Assembly: GCF_000189395.1 (NCBI RefSeq)
Contig: NZ_AEPB01000057.1
Coordinates: forward strand, 62,001-126,000
Source of the DNA: Planococcus donghaensis MPA1U2
GTDB taxonomy: Bacteria; Bacillota; Bacilli; Bacillales_A; Planococcaceae
Direction of reading: 5' to 3'
Length of the DNA stretch: 64,000 nt
Positions 44,338 through 53,415 of this stretch are shown here, piece by piece. The number at the start of each line of letters is the position of its first letter. Position 1 is the stretch's first letter. Below the pieces are notes generated by a model, which was not told the origin of the DNA, ran no database searches, and was given only the letters and a program-made list of their open reading frames with translations. The translations under genes and the position numbers were made by a program.

Positions 44338-44622
44338 TTATGAAATCATCGCTAAGTTGACGATTACTGCAATTATATTCGGCACAGCCACCATCACTGC
44401 GTTTTTCATTTTTGTCACGCGCTGTTGCTTTTCGCGACGTTTTTCTGAACTTGTTGTTCTTGTTGACTTGTTTTTACCAGTGCCCAATGCCAAAACGCCC
44501 CATATCAATGCAACGCCAGCAACAATGCCGCTGATCATGTAAATTAATGACCAATCATTTAGCAAATACGCAACCAGCACACCAATTAAAGCAATCGCTG
44601 TTCCAGCTAAAAAGTATTTCAT
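44338..44622 (-). CDS. small membrane protein, DUF5316-like
   Basis: 94 residues: two N-terminal membrane helices, a basic loop (KNKSTRTTSSEKRREKQQR) and a C-terminal helix. The overall pattern recalls DUF5316 proteins of Bacillales, which have no known function. Array B6 lies upstream of its start, so its promoter must lie within about 140 bp. Confidence 0.6.
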   Translation of the reverse strand: MKYFLAGTAIALIGVLVAYLLNDWSLIYMISGIVAGVALIWGVLALGTGKNKSTRTTSSEKRREKQQRVTKMKNAVMVAVPNIIAVIVNLAMIS

Positions 44623-44764
44623 TATGTTCTCTCCTTTAGATACTGTATGTGGCTAAAATTCACCTGCTTGTTAATTTTATCAAATGTCACCCGATTGAGG
44701 TAGTCGGAGAGTTGGAAATTTGTTTTCTTGTTATGTGTGGTTTTCGAATCTTTGGGTGGGTGGT

Positions 44765-45265
44765 GATTTATACAGCAACTTTTGCGATCCTTACATGAAC
44801 TTTTCGATCTCTTACATGAATTTTTGAACTCTTTACATGAACTTTCCCTCTCTTTACACGCATCGCGATTTATACACTAACTTTTGCGACTCTTACATGA
44901 ACTTTTTGCTCTCTTACACGAACTTTTAAACTCTTTACATGAACTTTTCCGCTCTTTACACGCACCGCAATTTATACACTAACTTTTGCGACTCTTACAT
45001 GAATTTTTCACTCTCTTACACGAACTTTTGAACTCTTTACATGAACTTTTCCACTCTTTACACGCATCGCGATTTATACACTAACTTTTGCGGCTCTTAC
45101 ACGAACTTTTTCACTCTCTTACATGAATTTTTGAACTCTTTACATGAACTTTTCCGCTCTTTACACGCATCGCGATTTATACACTAACTTTTGCGACCCT
45201 TACATGAACTTTTTGCTCTCTTACACGAACTTTTAAACTCTTTACATGAACTTTTCCGTTCTTTA
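44765..45265. repeat. family B array, copy B6 (longest, inverted)
   Basis: About 24 units in the opposite orientation to B1-B5 (TTTACATGAACTTTT cores). The GATTTATACACTAAC-type marker recurs at 44765, 44867, 44969, 45071 and 45174: a 102-103 bp higher-order period, five copies. It fills most of the 44623-45401 gap. Confidence 0.9.
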
Positions 45266-45321
45266 CACACACCTCAAACTCCACAACCCCTTACCCAAAA
45301 CCCACACCCTTATAATGCCTA

Positions 45322-45343
45322 GCAGTTCGCCTAGGCGAACTGC
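45322..45343. promoter_or_regulatory. 22-bp perfect palindrome
   Basis: GCAGTTCGCCT followed by its exact complement. No T run follows, so an operator or cruciform-forming site is more likely than a terminator. Confidence 0.5.
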
Positions 45344-45362
45344 GCTAACCCCTTACCCCTAT

Positions 45363-45394
45363 AAAAAAAGCTGTCCACAAAAGCAGACAGTTGA
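45363..45394 (-). terminator. terminator of the ABC-2 operon
   Basis: CTGTC pairs with GACAG with extended flanks; seven T residues on the minus strand. Confidence 0.7.
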
Positions 45395-45401
45395 AATACT
45401 T

Positions 45402-46421
45402 TTATAATTTTCGGTAGCGTTTTAAAGCGAAGATGTTCATAAAGATAAACACTATCGCAAAAGCAGCGAGTGCTAGTAGGTTGCTTGAAATATCGGCTAA
45501 TCCTTCTCCTCGGTACATAATCGCTTTTAAGGCATCGGCTGCGTAATATAGCGGCATGATGCGGCTGAGGTTTTGCAGCCAGTCGGCCATGCCTTCGAGT
45601 GGGATAATACCGGCAAAAAAGATTTGTGGAATAACGACAATCGGGATAAATTGAACCATTTGGAATTCAGACGATGCGAATGTAGATAACAAAATTCCAA
45701 GTGACAGCGCTACTAACGCCAGCATTAAATTGACAAGTATAACGTGCCATACTTGACCGATCATGATCATATCCAATACTTGGATCGAGTAAAACACAAC
45801 GATAATGGTTTGGATAATCGCAAAAATGCCGAAGCCTGTTAAATAAGCCACAACAATTTCCCAGCGACGAATTGGTGTTGCTAATAAGCGTTCCAATGTT
45901 CCCGATACGCGTTCTTTTAACAAGCCAATGCCTGAAATGAGAAATACAAAAAAGAACACGAAAAAGCCGACTAGTATTGGTCCGAGTACATCAAAAAATG
46001 CGGTATCTTCATCCCCAAAAATGTATTTGGTTTCTATGCTCGGCGCATTTCCTCCCCCTTGCATCGCTGCGATTTGCGTAATTTTCATGAGCAATCCACG
46101 AGATGTGCTTGGGTCATTGTTTTCCAAAACCACTTGGAAACTGCCGTCTTTTATTTCCAATAATCCTGCGAGATTATCTGAAATGATAGTTTGATTGTCA
46201 GCTTCATCGTAAGAAATCACATCAATTGATGCGTTTTCCATCGCCGTCATGAGCGGTTCACTGCCTCCGACCACTGCGAGTCTCGGGTCTTCTGATTCGC
46301 CATTAAAGAAAAAATACATTAAAGTCAGCACAATTAGCGGAGCAAAAAACAGCAAAGCCATTGTTCGTTTGTCGCGAAGTAATTGCAGCATGATGCGTCG
46401 AATTAGGGCTAGCGTTCTCAT
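45402..46421 (-). CDS. ABC-2 type transporter permease
   Basis: 339 residues: one N-terminal membrane helix, a large extracytoplasmic domain (about 45-160), then five helices with the ABC-2 pattern LLKERVSGTLERLLATPIRRWEIV. It is the membrane part of a simple exporter, perhaps for drugs, peptides or lipids. Its start overlaps the ATPase gene stop by 4 bp (ATGA). Confidence 0.88.
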   Translation of the reverse strand: MRTLALIRRIMLQLLRDKRTMALLFFAPLIVLTLMYFFFNGESEDPRLAVVGGSEPLMTAMENASIDVISYDEADNQTIISDNLAGLLEIKDGSFQVVLENNDPSTSRGLLMKITQIAAMQGGGNAPSIETKYIFGDEDTAFFDVLGPILVGFFVFFFVFLISGIGLLKERVSGTLERLLATPIRRWEIVVAYLTGFGIFAIIQTIIVVFYSIQVLDMIMIGQVWHVILVNLMLALVALSLGILLSTFASSEFQMVQFIPIVVIPQIFFAGIIPLEGMADWLQNLSRIMPLYYAADALKAIMYRGEGLADISSNLLALAAFAIVFIFMNIFALKRYRKL

Positions 46422-47143
46422 CGTGCATCCCTCCCTGCTTGCAGAAAGACCTCTTCTAAATCAGTTGCACCATATGTCGTTTTCAGTTCAGCCGGTGTTC
46501 CAGCTGCTAAAATTCCACCTTCACGCACCATGGCAATGCGGTCGCATTTTTCTGCCTCGTCCATTACGTGAGTGGTTACGATAATCGTCTTTCCTTGCTC
46601 TTTTTTTAATGTCATCAATTCCCGCCAGATGGATATGCGAAGTTCTGGGTCGATACCGACAGTTGGCTCATCAAGAATTAAAATTTGCGGATCGTGAACA
46701 AGCGCAATCGCTAAAGACAAGCGCCGTTTCATACCACCTGAATAAGCCGCGACTTTTTTTCCTAACTCGTCGGTCAACTCGACCAAATCTGCAGCATAAG
46801 CAATTCGGTCTTTCAAGTCCGCCTTCTTCATTTTGTATAGTGATGCGAAAAAGCTTAAATTTTCTTTCCCCGTCAATTCAGGGTATAAGCCATCTTCTTG
46901 AGCCATATAACCAATATTTTCGAGCAATGTTAAATTAGGGACTCGTTTACCCAGCACTTCTACTGTCCCATTCGTCGCAGATTCAATTCCAACAATCATT
47001 TTAACTAACGTTGTTTTTCCTGATCCTGAGGGTCCAATCAAGCCAAAAATTTCACCTTCTGCAATTTGCAAGTCTACTTCTTTCAGTACGCCCGCTTTGC
47101 CATAGGCTTTACTAAGTTTATTGATGGAGATGCTATTCTTCAT
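46418..47143 (-). CDS. ABC transporter ATPase
   Basis: 241 residues with Walker A GPSGSGKTT, signature YSGGMKRRLSLA (the GGM form typical of ABC-2 exporters), Walker B LILDEPTVGID and H-loop TTHVMDEA. It pairs with the ABC-2 permease downstream. Two ATGs are possible; the one at 47143 is 7 nt from GGAGGG. Confidence 0.9.
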   Translation of the reverse strand: MKNSISINKLSKAYGKAGVLKEVDLQIAEGEIFGLIGPSGSGKTTLVKMIVGIESATNGTVEVLGKRVPNLTLLENIGYMAQEDGLYPELTGKENLSFFASLYKMKKADLKDRIAYAADLVELTDELGKKVAAYSGGMKRRLSLAIALVHDPQILILDEPTVGIDPELRISIWRELMTLKKEQGKTIIVTTHVMDEAEKCDRIAMVREGGILAAGTPAELKTTYGATDLEEVFLQAGRDAR

Positions 47144-47201
47144 GTGCATTCCCTCCAGTCGAATAAAATCTTCGTGTTACTTTTTATTGTACGCTCATTC
47201 T

Positions 47202-47235
47202 AAAAAAAACAAAGCAACAATTTCGCTGCTTTGTT
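47202..47235 (-). terminator. terminator of the GNAT gene
   Basis: AACAAAGC pairs with GCTTTGTT; minus-strand T run. Confidence 0.8.
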
Positions 47236-47246
47236 CGAACTTCCTC

Positions 47247-47786
47247 TTATTTCCACTCTTCAGCCAATATACCGTAAACTACGTGATCGACGTAATGGTC
47301 GTATAGCCATTCCGCTTGGCGAATAGTGCCTTCTTCTTTATATCCTAGACGTTCAGGAATGCTGCGGCTTTTGTGATTTTCTGCGGCTGCACGAATCTCA
47401 ACTTTGTTTAACTTGAGTTCAGTCAGTGCATAATCAGTTAAAGCTTTAGAAACACGCGTCATGATTCCTTTTCCTTGATATTCCTGTCCGAGCCAATAGC
47501 CAATATAGGCAGTTTTATTGGCTGCATTAATACTATTAAAGCCTCCAACTCCCACAATCTCTCCCTTGTATAAAATAGCAGCGCCTAAAGATTTGCCTTC
47601 AACAAAATTACTGCTACCGGATTTAATAAAATCTCTCGTGTCTTCTACTTTTGTTGTGAAATCGAGCCAAGGTAACCATTCTCTTAAATATGTTCTCGAT
47701 CCGTCAGTCAATTCGAAAATCCGATCTGCATCACGCACTTCTAAAACTTTCAGCGATAAGTCTTCATCAATTTTATGTATGAACAT
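47247..47786 (-). CDS. GNAT N-acetyltransferase, RimL-like
   Basis: 179 residues. LREWLPWLDFTTKVEDT and IGYWLGQEYQGKGIMTRVSKAL (acetyl-CoA loop Q-G-K-G) match the RimJ/RimL (L7/L12 serine acetyltransferase) group, as in B. subtilis YdaF-type enzymes. The substrate may be a ribosomal protein N-terminus or a small molecule. The ATG at 47786 is 6 nt from AAGGGGTGA. Monocistronic. Confidence 0.88.
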   Translation of the reverse strand: MFIHKIDEDLSLKVLEVRDADRIFELTDGSRTYLREWLPWLDFTTKVEDTRDFIKSGSSNFVEGKSLGAAILYKGEIVGVGGFNSINAANKTAYIGYWLGQEYQGKGIMTRVSKALTDYALTELKLNKVEIRAAAENHKSRSIPERLGYKEEGTIRQAEWLYDHYVDHVVYGILAEEWK

Positions 47787-47966
47787 GGAAATCACCCCTT
47801 TTATTGTATGCATCTATCGTAGCATAATTTCTATATACTAATTACTATAATTGCCACCAAATATTTCCGTTCATTGCATTTATCTAAAGGGTGAACTACA
47901 CTAACCGTAAGGTATGGAGATAGTCATTTTTATAAAAATTTCACGAAAGAAAGCGAGTTGAAAATA

Positions 47967-48221
47967 ATGAGCGAGTTTTTCACACCTGGGAACCAGGCGC
48001 TTGGTGTCACAATTGCTGTTGGCTTTATCATTGTGTTGTCTCTAATTGGTGCTGCTTTATGGTTTACATTGATCAAAGCACGAAAAAATGCAGCGCGTAC
48101 GGAACCGCATGAATCAGATCAAGCAATTGAAGCGTTACGTCGACGTTATGTAAAAGGTGAAATTACTAAAGAGCAATACGATGAGCAATTGCGTTCGTTA
48201 AAGACGTCATCAAAAAACTAA
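47967..48221 (+). CDS. small membrane protein with SHOCT motif
   Basis: 84 residues: one membrane helix (about 10-35) followed by a SHOCT motif near the C-terminus (IEALRRRYVKGEITKEQYDEQL). SHOCT modules mediate oligomerisation; function otherwise unknown. An upstream TTG at 47958 is too close to the purine-rich box, so the ATG at 47967 is preferred. It may belong with the Csp gene 100 bp downstream; such pairs recur near copper genes. Confidence 0.75.
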   Translation: MSEFFTPGNQALGVTIAVGFIIVLSLIGAALWFTLIKARKNAARTEPHESDQAIEALRRRYVKGEITKEQYDEQLRSLKTSSKN

Positions 48222-48320
48222 TTGTGCAGTTTTTGTGGAGCTTTTCTTTTCCGTTTAATTTCCAAATTAAAGGGAACCTAAAAAGAGAAGCAACAAAATC
48301 TGAAATTGGAGGTTTTATTG

Positions 48321-48647
48321 ATGGCAACTGAACAACATGCAGAACTGATTAAGACTTTGCACGATTGTGCAGCAGCATGCAACCATTGTTTTGACGCGTG
48401 CTTACAAGAAGATGATGTAAAAATGATGGCGCAGTGCATTCGTCTAGACCGAGAATGTGCGGACATTTGTGCTTACCTTGAGCACGCCATTACACGCAAT
48501 TCACCGTTTGTTGCAGAACTAGCAAAAGCTTGTGCAACAATTTGTGACGCATGCGCAGAAGAATGTTCTAAACACGATCACGATCACTGCAAAAAATGTG
48601 CAGATGCTTGTGCAAAATGCGCAGAAGCTTGCCGTAACGTAGCATAA
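48321..48647 (+). CDS. four-helix copper storage protein (Csp/DUF326)
   Basis: 108 residues with 16 cysteines in CxxxC and CxxC patterns on amphipathic helices (for example CAAACNHCFDAC and CATICDACAEEC). This is the Csp fold, a helical bundle whose inner cysteines hold many Cu(I) ions. There is no signal peptide, so it is the cytosolic (Csp3-like) form. The ATG follows GGAGG by 8 nt. Its location beside a two-component system and YdhK supports a role in copper handling. Confidence 0.9.
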   Translation: MATEQHAELIKTLHDCAAACNHCFDACLQEDDVKMMAQCIRLDRECADICAYLEHAITRNSPFVAELAKACATICDACAEECSKHDHDHCKKCADACAKCAEACRNVA

Positions 48648-48656
48648 TTCTCTCCA

Positions 48657-48698
48657 GAAAAGCCCGGTCGCAGAAAAATTCTCTGCGACCGGGCTTTT
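48657..48698 (+). terminator. terminator of the Csp gene
   Basis: A 17-bp stem including AGCCCGGTCGCAGA (from 48658) with its complement (48682-48698), ending in a T run. Confidence 0.9.
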
Positions 48699-48753
48699 GT
48701 ATTGGCAGGAAAGTCCGCTTTTCTTCATAATATAAGCAAAGGAGTGGATTCGG

Positions 48754-50232
48754 ATGACTCGACATGTATTGGTTGTCGGTGCGGGGATTGGCGGTTTAAC
48801 AGCAGGCTCACTGCTTGCCAAAGACGGTTGGTCTGTAACCTTGCTCGAAGCGTCTTCAGAACTGGGCGGCTGTGCTAGTAAATTTAAACGTCATAAGTAT
48901 TTATTTCCCGTTGGTGCAACGCTCGGAATGGGGTTAGAGCCAGGCGGTATTCACGAACGTGTTTTTCGTTACCTCGGCAAACCGATGTCCATCGAACCAC
49001 TTGAGCGTGTGATGGAGATGGTTCATCCGGCTGCGACTTTCGTGTTTCACCAAGACCGGGCGCAACACGTTGACGGCATCGTTGCTCATTTTCCATCTCA
49101 CAGCGAAAAAATTCGAGCGTTTTATAAAGAAGTTTTTGCTGTAGCTACGACTGTCCGCACGTTAATGGATCCGCTTCCTGCCCTGCCACCTGCTACCGCA
49201 AACGAGTGGGCTTATTTGGTTAAATCAATGCGTCCTCACCACATTAAACTGCTCCCTTTTTTCAATCAAACCTTAGGTCAGCGTTTAAAAAAGCATGGCC
49301 TCAGTGAACTGCACGAATTTCGTCATATGCTGGATGGATTGTTAATTGATAGTATGCAAACAGATAGTGAAGATGTTGCGTATTTATTGGCTGCAGTCGC
49401 ACTAGATATTTACCATGAAGGGGCTTATTACGTACCGGGCGGCTTGTATCGTTTTGCTGAACTAATGGGCGACAGCTTAACAGAAAGCGGTGGCGTATTA
49501 AAAAAACGACGTACTATTGAAAAATTACAAGCTCACGGGAATGGCTGGATTGCTACCGATCATCGCGGCAATACATATGAAGCATCCGATGTTATTTTAA
49601 ATGTGCCGATTCAGCAATTGCCAAAAATTTTAGCCCCAGAACTTGTAGCCAAGCTGAAAGTGTCTTTGCGCGACGGTATTGCTGGAGAAACCTGGACAAC
49701 ATTGACGCTTTATCTAGCCGTTGATTCGACGAAACTCGATGAGCCTTTACCGGCATTTAGGCAAATTTCAACTGGCGATGGGTTTGCTGAAGGCGGTCAT
49801 TTCTTCATGTCTGCTTCTCTTCCAGATGACGAATTGCGTGCGCCTGCAGGCTTTCAAACGGTAACGATTTCAACGCATTCACGTATCGAAGAATGGAACA
49901 GCCAAGAAAAGTACGAAGAAACCCGCGAAGTATTAACCGAACGGATGCTGCAAACGATCCAACATGTGATTCCTGGATTTCGTGAGGCAATTGTTCATAT
50001 GGAGAGCGGCGCACCTAAAGCTTGGGAACGTTTTGCGGGTCGTGTTAACGGCTTGGTCGGTGGATTTCCTCAAACTTTAGATGCCGCTTTGTTTCATTCG
50101 ATTTCACACCATTCTGGTTTGCCTAACCTGTATGTTTGTGGCGATCACATTTTTCCAGGCGGCGGTACAATTGGCGCTGCTGCAAGTGGTATTCACGCGG
50201 CACGCTCGGTTTCTGGCAAGCGATTAATCTAG
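48754..50232 (+). CDS. CrtI-like FAD-dependent carotenoid desaturase/isomerase
   Basis: 492 residues. The N-terminal FAD-binding motif VVGAGIGGLTAGSLLA and the C-terminal CGDHIFPGGGTIGAAASG segment are those of the phytoene desaturase/carotenoid isomerase superfamily. Pigmented Planococcaceae use such enzymes, but the usual partners (crtM, crtN, crtP) are not here, so the substrate is open. It is a monocistronic gene with AAAGGAG before the ATG and a strong terminator after. Other superfamily members act on other polyenes or amines. Confidence 0.82.
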   Translation: MTRHVLVVGAGIGGLTAGSLLAKDGWSVTLLEASSELGGCASKFKRHKYLFPVGATLGMGLEPGGIHERVFRYLGKPMSIEPLERVMEMVHPAATFVFHQDRAQHVDGIVAHFPSHSEKIRAFYKEVFAVATTVRTLMDPLPALPPATANEWAYLVKSMRPHHIKLLPFFNQTLGQRLKKHGLSELHEFRHMLDGLLIDSMQTDSEDVAYLLAAVALDIYHEGAYYVPGGLYRFAELMGDSLTESGGVLKKRRTIEKLQAHGNGWIATDHRGNTYEASDVILNVPIQQLPKILAPELVAKLKVSLRDGIAGETWTTLTLYLAVDSTKLDEPLPAFRQISTGDGFAEGGHFFMSASLPDDELRAPAGFQTVTISTHSRIEEWNSQEKYEETREVLTERMLQTIQHVIPGFREAIVHMESGAPKAWERFAGRVNGLVGGFPQTLDAALFHSISHHSGLPNLYVCGDHIFPGGGTIGAAASGIHAARSVSGKRLI

Positions 50233-50268
50233 AAAAACCACTGCAGAAAAATCTGCAGTGGTTTTTTA
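50233..50268. terminator. bidirectional terminator
   Basis: A stem including AACCACTGCAGA and its complement, A run before and T6 after, between the convergent desaturase and response regulator genes. Confidence 0.85.
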
Positions 50269-50943
50269 ATGGACCCATTTATAGCCAATTCCCCATACTG
50301 TTAAAAAATGATCGTCGACGGGAAAGCCTGCTTGGCGAACTTTTTCGCGAATGTTGCGGACATGCGAATCGACTGTTCGTCCTTCAGTTTCCGAGTCGTA
50401 GCCCCATACTAATTCTAATAACCGGTCGCGTTCGAATACTTTATTCGGATTTTTCATTAACAGACCAAGCATTGAAAATTCTTTTGGGGTGAGACGAATC
50501 GATTTTTGTTCATAACTCAACTCAAAACCTTCTTCGTCCCAAAGCAGCCCTCTAAATTCGATTCGTCTGGCAGGCGCACTTCGACGCAACACAGCTTCCA
50601 TGCGTGCAAGCAATTCTTCTTCGCCAAAAGGCTTAGTCATGTAATCATCTGCTCCGAGGCGTAACCCTTTGACCACGTCTTCTTGTTGCTCGCGAGCTGT
50701 TAACATAATGATTGGGATATCCGAAAATTTGCGAATGTCTCGACACACTTCCCAGCCATCCATATCGGGCATCATAATATCTAGCAACACCAAATCAAAA
50801 GATTCTTTTTTTAATAACTCCAAAGCTTGATAACCATTAGCTGCTTTTGTACAAACGTAGTGATGTGGCCGCAAATAAAGGGCAACTAAATCAAGCATTC
50901 GTTTTTCATCATCCACTAACAATACTTTATGAATGGTCTCCAC
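50266..50943 (-). CDS. OmpR-family response regulator
   Basis: 225 residues: receiver domain with phosphoacceptor Asp in LVLLDIMMP (about residue 54) and Lys in TKPF (about 105), then a winged-helix DNA-binding domain (about 130-225). Its start lies 17 bp inside the end of the kinase gene, so the pair is coupled. Likely targets are the flanking F510_1955-like and ydhK genes; a GTGCAGA-T-TCTGCAC palindrome in their shared promoter region is a candidate site. Confidence 0.92.
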   Translation of the reverse strand: METIHKVLLVDDEKRMLDLVALYLRPHHYVCTKAANGYQALELLKKESFDLVLLDIMMPDMDGWEVCRDIRKFSDIPIIMLTAREQQEDVVKGLRLGADDYMTKPFGEEELLARMEAVLRRSAPARRIEFRGLLWDEEGFELSYEQKSIRLTPKEFSMLGLLMKNPNKVFERDRLLELVWGYDSETEGRTVDSHVRNIREKVRQAGFPVDDHFLTVWGIGYKWVH

Positions 50944-52315
50944 CTCTTTTCAAGCGAACCGTCACAGTCGTTCCTTCGCCAACTTGGCTGTCGATGTTGA
51001 TCTGTCCACCGTGTGATTCGACGATTTCTTTAGCAATCGCTAAACCTAGCCCTGAACCCCCTCGTTCACGTGATCTCGATTTCTCCACACGGTAAAGACG
51101 GTCAAAAACAAATGGCAGCTCGTCTTCCGGTATGCCTTGCCCCTCGTCACGAATTCGAATCGCGATTTTGTTTTCTTCCTCAGTGCATGTAATCCTCACG
51201 TCGCTGCCTGAAAACGAGTGCTTACGGGCATTATCTAAAATGTTAAGCAACACTTGTTGAATGCGTTCAGAATCGACATACGCCTGCAAGTCTTCACTGC
51301 ACTGAACCGACAAAGTGATTTGTTTTTCCTCAAATGCCGGTTTCACTAAAAGAGCAACCGAATTTAATAACTCAGCAATCGAGACTTTCTTTTGTTCAAT
51401 TGCAAACTGATTGCGATCCAATTTAGCCAAATCAAATAAATTACCAATTAAAGACGTTAAATGAGCGGTTTCCTCGCGAATGATGCTCAAGTATTCTTCG
51501 CGTTCTCGCTCTGTTGTATCCCCACGTTCCAAAATATCTGCATAACCTTTAATATAGGTTAGCGGTGTTCGCAATTCATGTGAAATACTCGACAAAAATT
51601 CATTGCGCGCCTTTTTCAACCGATCGAGGTCTGTCGATAACTTCGTAATCGCATTGGCTAATTCACCCAGTTCATCATTTCGTTCATTTGATAAATCGAC
51701 TTGATTGTTGCCTTGGCTTAACTGCTCTGTCGCTTCTTTCATACGAATTAACGGCAAGGTAATAAAACGTGACAACAATAAAATCGTAATAATTGTTAAT
51801 ACTAAGGCGATCAATGCTACTAACAAAAATTGATTTTTTAAATGTCCAACCACGCGCTCAATATTGTCAGTTGGGGAAAACATAAAGACATGCCCCGCGT
51901 GCTGCCCATCAATTGTAATCGGGCTATCGGTCGCGATATAACGCTTTGTTTTCCAATCTTCTTCAACAATTTCACCTTTTGTAGATACCTTTTTAAAATC
52001 TGTATGTTGAAGAACCGCTAGCATTTCTGGCTCTAACGCATCCGAATTCACCAAAATCTCTCCTGACGCATCTGTAATGACGACGATAAAGTTAGTAGCC
52101 GCTTCCATCATGCCGACGTGTTTCAACGTCACTTCCTCAAAACTATCAGCCAACACTTCGCTATGCGTTTCACCTCGTGCCAACAAACTATCCAATACTC
52201 TGTCGACTCGTTCATTGACTAATGTCACATATAACGTCGCAAACAAGAACGCTTGAATAATTAAGATAAAGATAAAAAATAACATACCGATTTTCAAAGA
52301 AAGTTTATTAAACAT
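50927..52315 (-). CDS. membrane sensor histidine kinase
   Basis: 462 residues: two membrane helices enclosing an extracytoplasmic sensor domain (about 30-165), HAMP linker (about 185-240), HisKA with SSISHELRTPLTYIKGYADIL (about 245-310), and HATPase with N, G1 and G2 boxes (to about 460). The sensor loop has no obvious metal-binding cluster of Cys or His. It overlaps the response-regulator gene by 17 bp. Confidence 0.92.
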   Translation of the reverse strand: MFNKLSLKIGMLFFIFILIIQAFLFATLYVTLVNERVDRVLDSLLARGETHSEVLADSFEEVTLKHVGMMEAATNFIVVITDASGEILVNSDALEPEMLAVLQHTDFKKVSTKGEIVEEDWKTKRYIATDSPITIDGQHAGHVFMFSPTDNIERVVGHLKNQFLLVALIALVLTIITILLLSRFITLPLIRMKEATEQLSQGNNQVDLSNERNDELGELANAITKLSTDLDRLKKARNEFLSSISHELRTPLTYIKGYADILERGDTTEREREEYLSIIREETAHLTSLIGNLFDLAKLDRNQFAIEQKKVSIAELLNSVALLVKPAFEEKQITLSVQCSEDLQAYVDSERIQQVLLNILDNARKHSFSGSDVRITCTEEENKIAIRIRDEGQGIPEDELPFVFDRLYRVEKSRSRERGGSGLGLAIAKEIVESHGGQINIDSQVGEGTTVTVRLKRGGDHS

Positions 52316-52342
52316 AAGGACCTCCGCTGTTATCTAACTTTT

Positions 52343-53281
52343 TTATTGCTCTATTTGTCCAGCGTTTAAAATTTGTTTCCAGTTACCTTCTTCAAAAGTA
52401 AATGCGTGACCGGCTGCTGTGTAAATGGCGAGCTGTTCTTCTTGGAGAGGGTTTTGAGCGATGAATATAACTCCATCTTCCGGTAAATCAGGCAACTCGA
52501 TTGATTGCGTATTGGCTGTTTCTAACGTATAGTTGATGAGCTCTGCTTGTGAATCGTACGTTGCGTAATACAACGACTCTTCATTGAAAAACACCGCTGT
52601 TCCGAAAACACCATTTTCTGTCAATGATGAAAAGCTATCTCCACCATCTTTTGATAAAAACACGCCTTCAGCTGAAGCTGCAGCAATTAATTGCGAATCA
52701 CTTGGGTGCATTGCAAAAGCTGACACTTCGCCTGCTAGTCCAGATCCATTGACTTGTTGCCATTCTTCTCCATCATTTTCACTGCGAAAATACCCTGCGT
52801 TTAGCTGTGAATTTTCTTGAGGATTCATGACAAATAGATGATGGCTGCGATAACCAACCGCCATATGGTGAAAATCCGTTTCGCCTTCAAAGCCTAAATG
52901 ATCGAGCGAACGACCACCATCTATACTTCTTTGGATTCCAATCGGATTTTGCATCATGGAGTTTGGTCCTGGATGACCAGATGTATAAAAACCATCCGCT
53001 ACTGTGTTAAATCCCATGTAATCATTTGCATGTTCGGTTGCTTCTAACCACTCGCCATAGCGGTAAATTCGTAAGCCGTTGTGCGATGCAAAGTACAAAC
53101 CTTTTTCATTTTCAATATAGCCCATGCCATGGACATGATCTAAGCGACCATCAAATGCCACTACTAATTCCTCCGAATTATCATCGGTTTCGGCAGTTGA
53201 TGTATCGGACTCTTCGCTCGGTGCACATCCAACAAGTAGCAACCCAGTCATTAAAGGAGTTAATATCCATCTTGTTTTCAT
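52343..53281 (-). CDS. sialidase-fold lipoprotein (F510_1955 family)
   Basis: 312 residues starting MKTRWILTPLMTGLLLVGC with a clear lipobox. The remainder has repeated blades with Asp-box-like motifs (SIDGGRSLDHLG, SENDGEEWQQ, SKDGGDSFSS), typical of BNR/sialidase-type beta-propellers. No sialic-acid catalytic residues can be claimed. The family is often found beside copper-linked two-component systems. The ATG at 53281 is 9 nt from GGAGG; upstream ATGs overlap that box. Same direction and operon as the two-component genes. Confidence 0.82.
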   Translation of the reverse strand: MKTRWILTPLMTGLLLVGCAPSEESDTSTAETDDNSEELVVAFDGRLDHVHGMGYIENEKGLYFASHNGLRIYRYGEWLEATEHANDYMGFNTVADGFYTSGHPGPNSMMQNPIGIQRSIDGGRSLDHLGFEGETDFHHMAVGYRSHHLFVMNPQENSQLNAGYFRSENDGEEWQQVNGSGLAGEVSAFAMHPSDSQLIAAASAEGVFLSKDGGDSFSSLTENGVFGTAVFFNEESLYYATYDSQAELINYTLETANTQSIELPDLPEDGVIFIAQNPLQEEQLAIYTAAGHAFTFEEGNWKQILNAGQIEQ

Positions 53282-53341
53282 TATATTCATCCTCCGATTC
53301 ATTATTTAGATTTCATTGTACAGGAAAAGTTTTGAGTTTTG

Positions 53342-53356
53342 GTGCAGATTCTGCAC
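53342..53356. promoter_or_regulatory. palindrome in the divergent ydhK promoter region
   Basis: GTGCAGATTCTGCAC, a 15-bp palindrome, followed by a second TTGCAC half-site near a possible -35 box. It is a candidate response-regulator site controlling both directions. Confidence 0.5.
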
Positions 53357-53415
53357 AGCAATTGCACAATTAGCGGGTACAGTACATTTACTACAAGAAT
53401 GAAAGAGGGATATAG

